Shown piece by piece: positions 61,057-64,000 of a stretch of DNA of 64,000 bases; position 1 is the first letter of the stretch; each line of letters begins with the position of its first letter. The notes below the pieces were generated by a model. That model was given only the letters and a program-made list of their open reading frames with translations, had not been told where the DNA came from and made no database searches. This DNA is from Phyllobacterium bourgognense (GTDB taxonomy: Bacteria; Pseudomonadota; Alphaproteobacteria; Rhizobiales; Rhizobiaceae), in NCBI RefSeq assembly GCF_003337575.1, contig NZ_QPJM01000006.1, positions 124,001 through 188,000 of the forward strand. The letters are read 5' to 3'. The position numbers were made by a program, and so were the translations under genes.

Positions 61057-62145
61057 ATGGCGAGTCTGCAGCACTTCGATTCCGAGATCGAGAAGACCAG
61101 AACAATGGTCAATGACATGCGGACGAAAATCGATCAGTCCACAATCGTCCTCGACAAATTTGCCAAAGCCGATGAAAAGATCGGTGCTTCAGATTTCGAT
61201 ATCGAAAATGCGCGTATTGACGACGTTTTACGCCAGCAAAAGGTAATGGAAGGCAATATCGCCGAACTGATCATCGGGCTCGAGGATGCCACCAATGTCT
61301 TCGGTTCCGAATTCGAAAGCATGAAAGGCTATTCCGGTTGGGAAAAGTTCATCGGTGTCTTCTCGAAGCAGAAAATGCAGCGCCTGCGTTCAGACCGCGT
61401 CCGCAATATGTCACTTGCGGGAAATCTCCAAGAACTCCTTTCCAAATCCGACCGGATTGTCGGTATTCTGAAAGAGCAGAAAAATGTTCTGGACGAGCGC
61501 TACAAGACCTCCGAAACGAGCCTTGCGACTGTCATAGAACGGCGCAAATCCACCATCGCCAACCTTGAAGCGACGCAAAAGCGGATCGAAGAACTGAACC
61601 CGCTCTTGCTGGATATCGAAAACAAGATTGCCGCATCGACAGATCAGGGCGCACGCACCGAGCTCGAAGGTCAGCGGTCGAAACTTGCGACAGAATATAA
61701 TGAGCGCCAGGCCAAGGAACAGGAGCTTCTTGCGGAAAGCCAGACGCTGGAACGCTACACGTCCATGTTTCAGACTTTCGTCGATTCTCTCAATAACCAG
61801 ATCGCGGCGCAGAGCACGCTGATCAACAAACTGTCGATCGACACCGAGCAGCGTATCGTTCTTTACAAGGCGCTGGAAGATTCGCTGAAAACGGCCGCGC
61901 AACAGGACGTGGCGCACAAGATCAATACGCTCGGCAGCAAGGTGGATACGGCAGCAGAAGAGACCATGGCCGGTGTTGGCGCGGCGGCGCAGAAGCACAT
62001 CGGCGATCTTCTCGAAATGCACGAGAGGAACATGGTCAGTTCGCAGGATATCCAGCGTCGCAAGAAGTTGGCTGACGATGCTTTCTCGCGGCGGTTTTCA
62101 GAGGTTCTGAAGAAGCACAATTCCGCCGATTATGTGCAGAGTTAA
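61057..62145 (+). CDS. Large helical coiled-coil protein of unknown function
   Basis: 362 residues, soluble and almost wholly helical: no signal peptide, no membrane segment. Heptad-like stretches cover most of it (IASTDQ...TELEGQRSKLATEYNERQ, QELLAESQTLERYTSMFQTF). There is a single Trp and no Cys in the helical body. The composition is like structural or toxic-anion-resistance (TelA/YaaN) scaffolds, but no sequence signature of TelA is visible, so I do not assign it. First gene of a run of three, with the next starting 3 bases after its stop. Confidence 0.85.
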   Translation: MASLQHFDSEIEKTRTMVNDMRTKIDQSTIVLDKFAKADEKIGASDFDIENARIDDVLRQQKVMEGNIAELIIGLEDATNVFGSEFESMKGYSGWEKFIGVFSKQKMQRLRSDRVRNMSLAGNLQELLSKSDRIVGILKEQKNVLDERYKTSETSLATVIERRKSTIANLEATQKRIEELNPLLLDIENKIAASTDQGARTELEGQRSKLATEYNERQAKEQELLAESQTLERYTSMFQTFVDSLNNQIAAQSTLINKLSIDTEQRIVLYKALEDSLKTAAQQDVAHKINTLGSKVDTAAEETMAGVGAAAQKHIGDLLEMHERNMVSSQDIQRRKKLADDAFSRRFSEVLKKHNSADYVQS

Positions 62146-62148
62146 TCG

Positions 62149-63297
62149 ATGACAGGCGATGCGGATCTTGCAGCGGCCGAGCGCTATTTTGGCGCTATCC
62201 GCGCCGCGCTGGATGGGCTCGAAGTCTTTCTGAACAACCAGGATTCGCCGCTCTACAAGCACGATCTGGTTGCGCAGACTGTGTCTGAATATCTGCAGCG
62301 GCTTGACGCGTCGTTCGAGTGTTGGCGCAACAGGCTCGGTTTTGCCGAGCGCTTTCGCATATCCAAGGCCGAGAGCGGCTTTCCTGTCTTCCAGAATATT
62401 CTGGAACTTGAAAATGACAAGAAGGACGCGTCGGTGCGGCTTGCAGCCATTCCGCCGGCGGATGCGCTTCGGAGCGAGATGGCGGATTTCATCCTGCGCA
62501 ATCGCGAGTTTCCGCGCGACCTGCAAAGGTCCATGGCGGAACGGGTTTATCTGGAAGTCGTCGAAAAAGGCGAAATATTCGCTCCCTTTCTGCTGCCGAC
62601 GACTATCCGCGTCTCTGTTAACCCGAAAACCATGCGCCCCTTTTACGTGGTGCATTGGGGCGCTTTCGACGGAGCCTCGAACTTGCCATTGATCTACATG
62701 GCGATCATCGAGGACTCATCCGAGGATATGGTGGAGACGCTGGTGGCCGACGGCAAGCTCAACAACAAGGTCAAAATTCCTTTACCGGTCGGCGGCCTTC
62801 TCAATCCGGATCTCGCACGCCGCTTCGACGACTTTGCCGCGAAGAACTCGGCCTATTCTCTGTCACCGGTAACCATAGCCACGGCACTCGATCAGGATTT
62901 TCCGGAACTGCACCCCAAGCAGCTACGCCGGCTTGTTCTCGGACCATTCTACACGGCCGGAATTACCGAGCATAATCAGAAAGTTGCCGACGTCCTTGAG
63001 CGTGTGCGCAAGCCGGAGGACGCCTGGCTCCTGACCTGGACCTTGCAGGAAGTTTTTTCCAAGGCGGAGAAACCCGGTAAACGTGGACTTTGGTCGTCGG
63101 AGCCATCGCGTGAAGAGTTTCACATCAATACTGATGATCTCGAAGCGGCAAGGCAGGGCGTCAGCCATTATGAGCAGCACGCTCTGGTGCCGCATGAAGC
63201 CTATCAGGCGTTGTACGCATCAGGGGAAGCGGCAAAAATCTTCAAGGGGTTTCAGACGCATATCCTATCCAATGGACAGGTGATCAGCGGCATTTGA
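62149..63297 (+). CDS. Uncharacterised protein, second of the tdk-downstream cluster
   Basis: 382 residues, no signal peptide. The N-terminal third is helical (LAAAERYFGAIRAALDGLEV), the middle is mixed with a beta-rich stretch (TTIRVSVNPKTMRPFYVVHW, LPLIYMAIIEDSSEDMVETL), and the C-terminal third has HPKQLRRLVLGPFYTAGITE and WLLTWTLQEVFSKAEKPGKR. No motif I recognise. Coupled to the coiled-coil gene by a 3-base gap and to the next gene by 13 bases. Joint expression suggests a complex. Confidence 0.82.
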   Translation: MTGDADLAAAERYFGAIRAALDGLEVFLNNQDSPLYKHDLVAQTVSEYLQRLDASFECWRNRLGFAERFRISKAESGFPVFQNILELENDKKDASVRLAAIPPADALRSEMADFILRNREFPRDLQRSMAERVYLEVVEKGEIFAPFLLPTTIRVSVNPKTMRPFYVVHWGAFDGASNLPLIYMAIIEDSSEDMVETLVADGKLNNKVKIPLPVGGLLNPDLARRFDDFAAKNSAYSLSPVTIATALDQDFPELHPKQLRRLVLGPFYTAGITEHNQKVADVLERVRKPEDAWLLTWTLQEVFSKAEKPGKRGLWSSEPSREEFHINTDDLEAARQGVSHYEQHALVPHEAYQALYASGEAAKIFKGFQTHILSNGQVISGI

Positions 63298-63310
63298 GGA
63301 GGAAAGAACC

Positions 63311-64000
63311 ATGGATGTCGGTCTGACCACGCTTGAGGAGAAGGACATCGCCAAGCATCTTGCCGTTGCACAGGCAATGGTGACGCGATTCGTCTCGCTC
63401 GATAGCGGCGAAAAGTCCGGTACGGAAATTGCCGGTACCGGCAGACGTTTTGTTTCGACCGTTTCAACAGGCGGATTGCGCAAGACGCGTGAGGTGGAGC
63501 TTGTAAAAACCATCCAGTCTGTGCGCCCCGACGATCAGATGCTTTCGGTTGCTCAACACACGCTGCTGTTTCGGGCTCGTCGTGGTGTAGCGATTGCACT
63601 GGCCGTCGCCGATGTTTTTGGCCGGCAAAGCGATCTTGAAAGCCTGATGGCGCGCAATGCTTCCGCTCCGTTACAGGGTGAAGAGGCCAGTCATTTCAAA
63701 CGGCTTCTGTCAGCCGCGGCTTACGTTGCCGCTTTCGCCTTTGCCGCTTATCTCGCGCAATTGATCGAGGCTGATTCAGAGCCAGCCAATGATATGAGCG
63801 AGCCGGATTTCGTCTTCGATACGGCGCAAGACGCCTTGAAATCAGTAATTTCCGGTCTCGATCGTGCGATATCCGGCGCGAGCGACGAGCAGGCGATGCT
63901 GGCGCGCGCCAAAGCCTTTTCGACGCTTGCCATCGAAGGGCTTTTGCAGCGCAAGGGACGATTTGACGGGCTCGGCAGTTTCGAAGATACGCACCTGCGG
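63311..64000 (+). CDS. Uncharacterised protein, N-terminal part (runs off the window)
   Basis: At least 230 codons from an ATG with GAGGAGGA 7 bases upstream, open to the window's right end. A hydrophobic stretch at about residues 132-152 (SAAAYVAAFAFAAYLAQLIE) could be a membrane helix. The rest is Ala/Asp/Ser-rich and helical (FVFDTAQDALKSVISGLDRA). Not recognised. It is the third member of the cluster after tdk; what follows outside the window may reveal the function. Confidence 0.8.
   Translation, partial: MDVGLTTLEEKDIAKHLAVAQAMVTRFVSLDSGEKSGTEIAGTGRRFVSTVSTGGLRKTREVELVKTIQSVRPDDQMLSVAQHTLLFRARRGVAIALAVADVFGRQSDLESLMARNASAPLQGEEASHFKRLLSAAAYVAAFAFAAYLAQLIEADSEPANDMSEPDFVFDTAQDALKSVISGLDRAISGASDEQAMLARAKAFSTLAIEGLLQRKGRFDGLGSFEDTHLR

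Overview
The window reads as chromosomal DNA of a Rhizobiales alphaproteobacterium close to Brucella/Ochrobactrum or Phyllobacterium. This is inferred from a CtrA-ChpT-SciP-EipA cell-cycle set, a SigF/NrsF sigma pair, an EcfG-type promoter, choline and inositol uptake or catabolism genes, and several families of palindromic intergenic elements. No search could be run, so the genus is an inference.

1-1.7 kb: the end of an inositol operon (iolE C-terminus, a 79-residue membrane protein, iolB). 1.9-6.4 kb: a compact stress locus with NrsF anti-sigma, SigF, two matching GTAACC-N16-CGWAT promoters back to back, a secreted DUF1223 protein, a Met/Lys-rich MXKDX (MrpX-like) periplasmic peptide, a cytochrome b and a YedY-like molybdoenzyme. 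It resembles the hypochlorite-scavenging system described in Azospira. 6.6-7.7 kb: a Tim44-like membrane protein. 7.9-12.7 kb: a three-subunit molybdenum aldehyde oxidoreductase operon (PaoABC-like), a MITE inserted just before it, and a divergent TetR regulator. 12.8-21.5 kb: mostly single genes (HAD phosphatase, TetR with a clear operator, homocysteine methyltransferase, GntR, transglycosylase lipoprotein, 1-Cys peroxiredoxin, DUF982, PNPOx-like protein, LysR).

21.5-26.9 kb: a four-gene signalling operon made of a periplasmic c-heme DUF3365 protein, a hybrid histidine kinase with two receivers, a single-domain receiver, and an adenylate cyclase carrying its own receiver and an H-box without an ATPase domain. 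27.2-31.5 kb: a GMC oxidoreductase, a 37-residue lipoprotein, a decayed phage-type cytosine methyltransferase, an RTX-repeat protein and an elongator tRNA-Met. This is the most accessory-looking part. 31.9-34.2 kb: a sugar dehydrogenase and a DegT aminotransferase (surface sugar), followed by mnmA on the opposite strand.

35.8-43.2 kb: the cell-cycle region, with sciP, a PqiA-like protein, the tail-specific protease, fliJ-like, ctrA, an atypical receiver, chpT and eipA, and GANTC methylation sites clustered in front of ctrA. 43.3-51.3 kb: an envelope coiled-coil protein, an rRNA methylase, a HugZ-like heme/FMN protein, a SleB cell-wall hydrolase, a DUF930 protein, a frameshifted lipoprotein, an isoprenylcysteine-methyltransferase-like protein translationally coupled to a membrane serine hydrolase, and an SDR. 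51.7-60.1 kb: two transport operons, dipeptide (dppABCDF) and choline (choXWV). 60.3-64 kb: thymidine kinase, then a run of three uncharacterised genes that continues past the window edge.

The 14 intergenic repeat copies noted (palindromic RIME-like elements and REP hairpins) nearly all sit against stop codons. This suggests they lodge in, or serve as, transcript ends.
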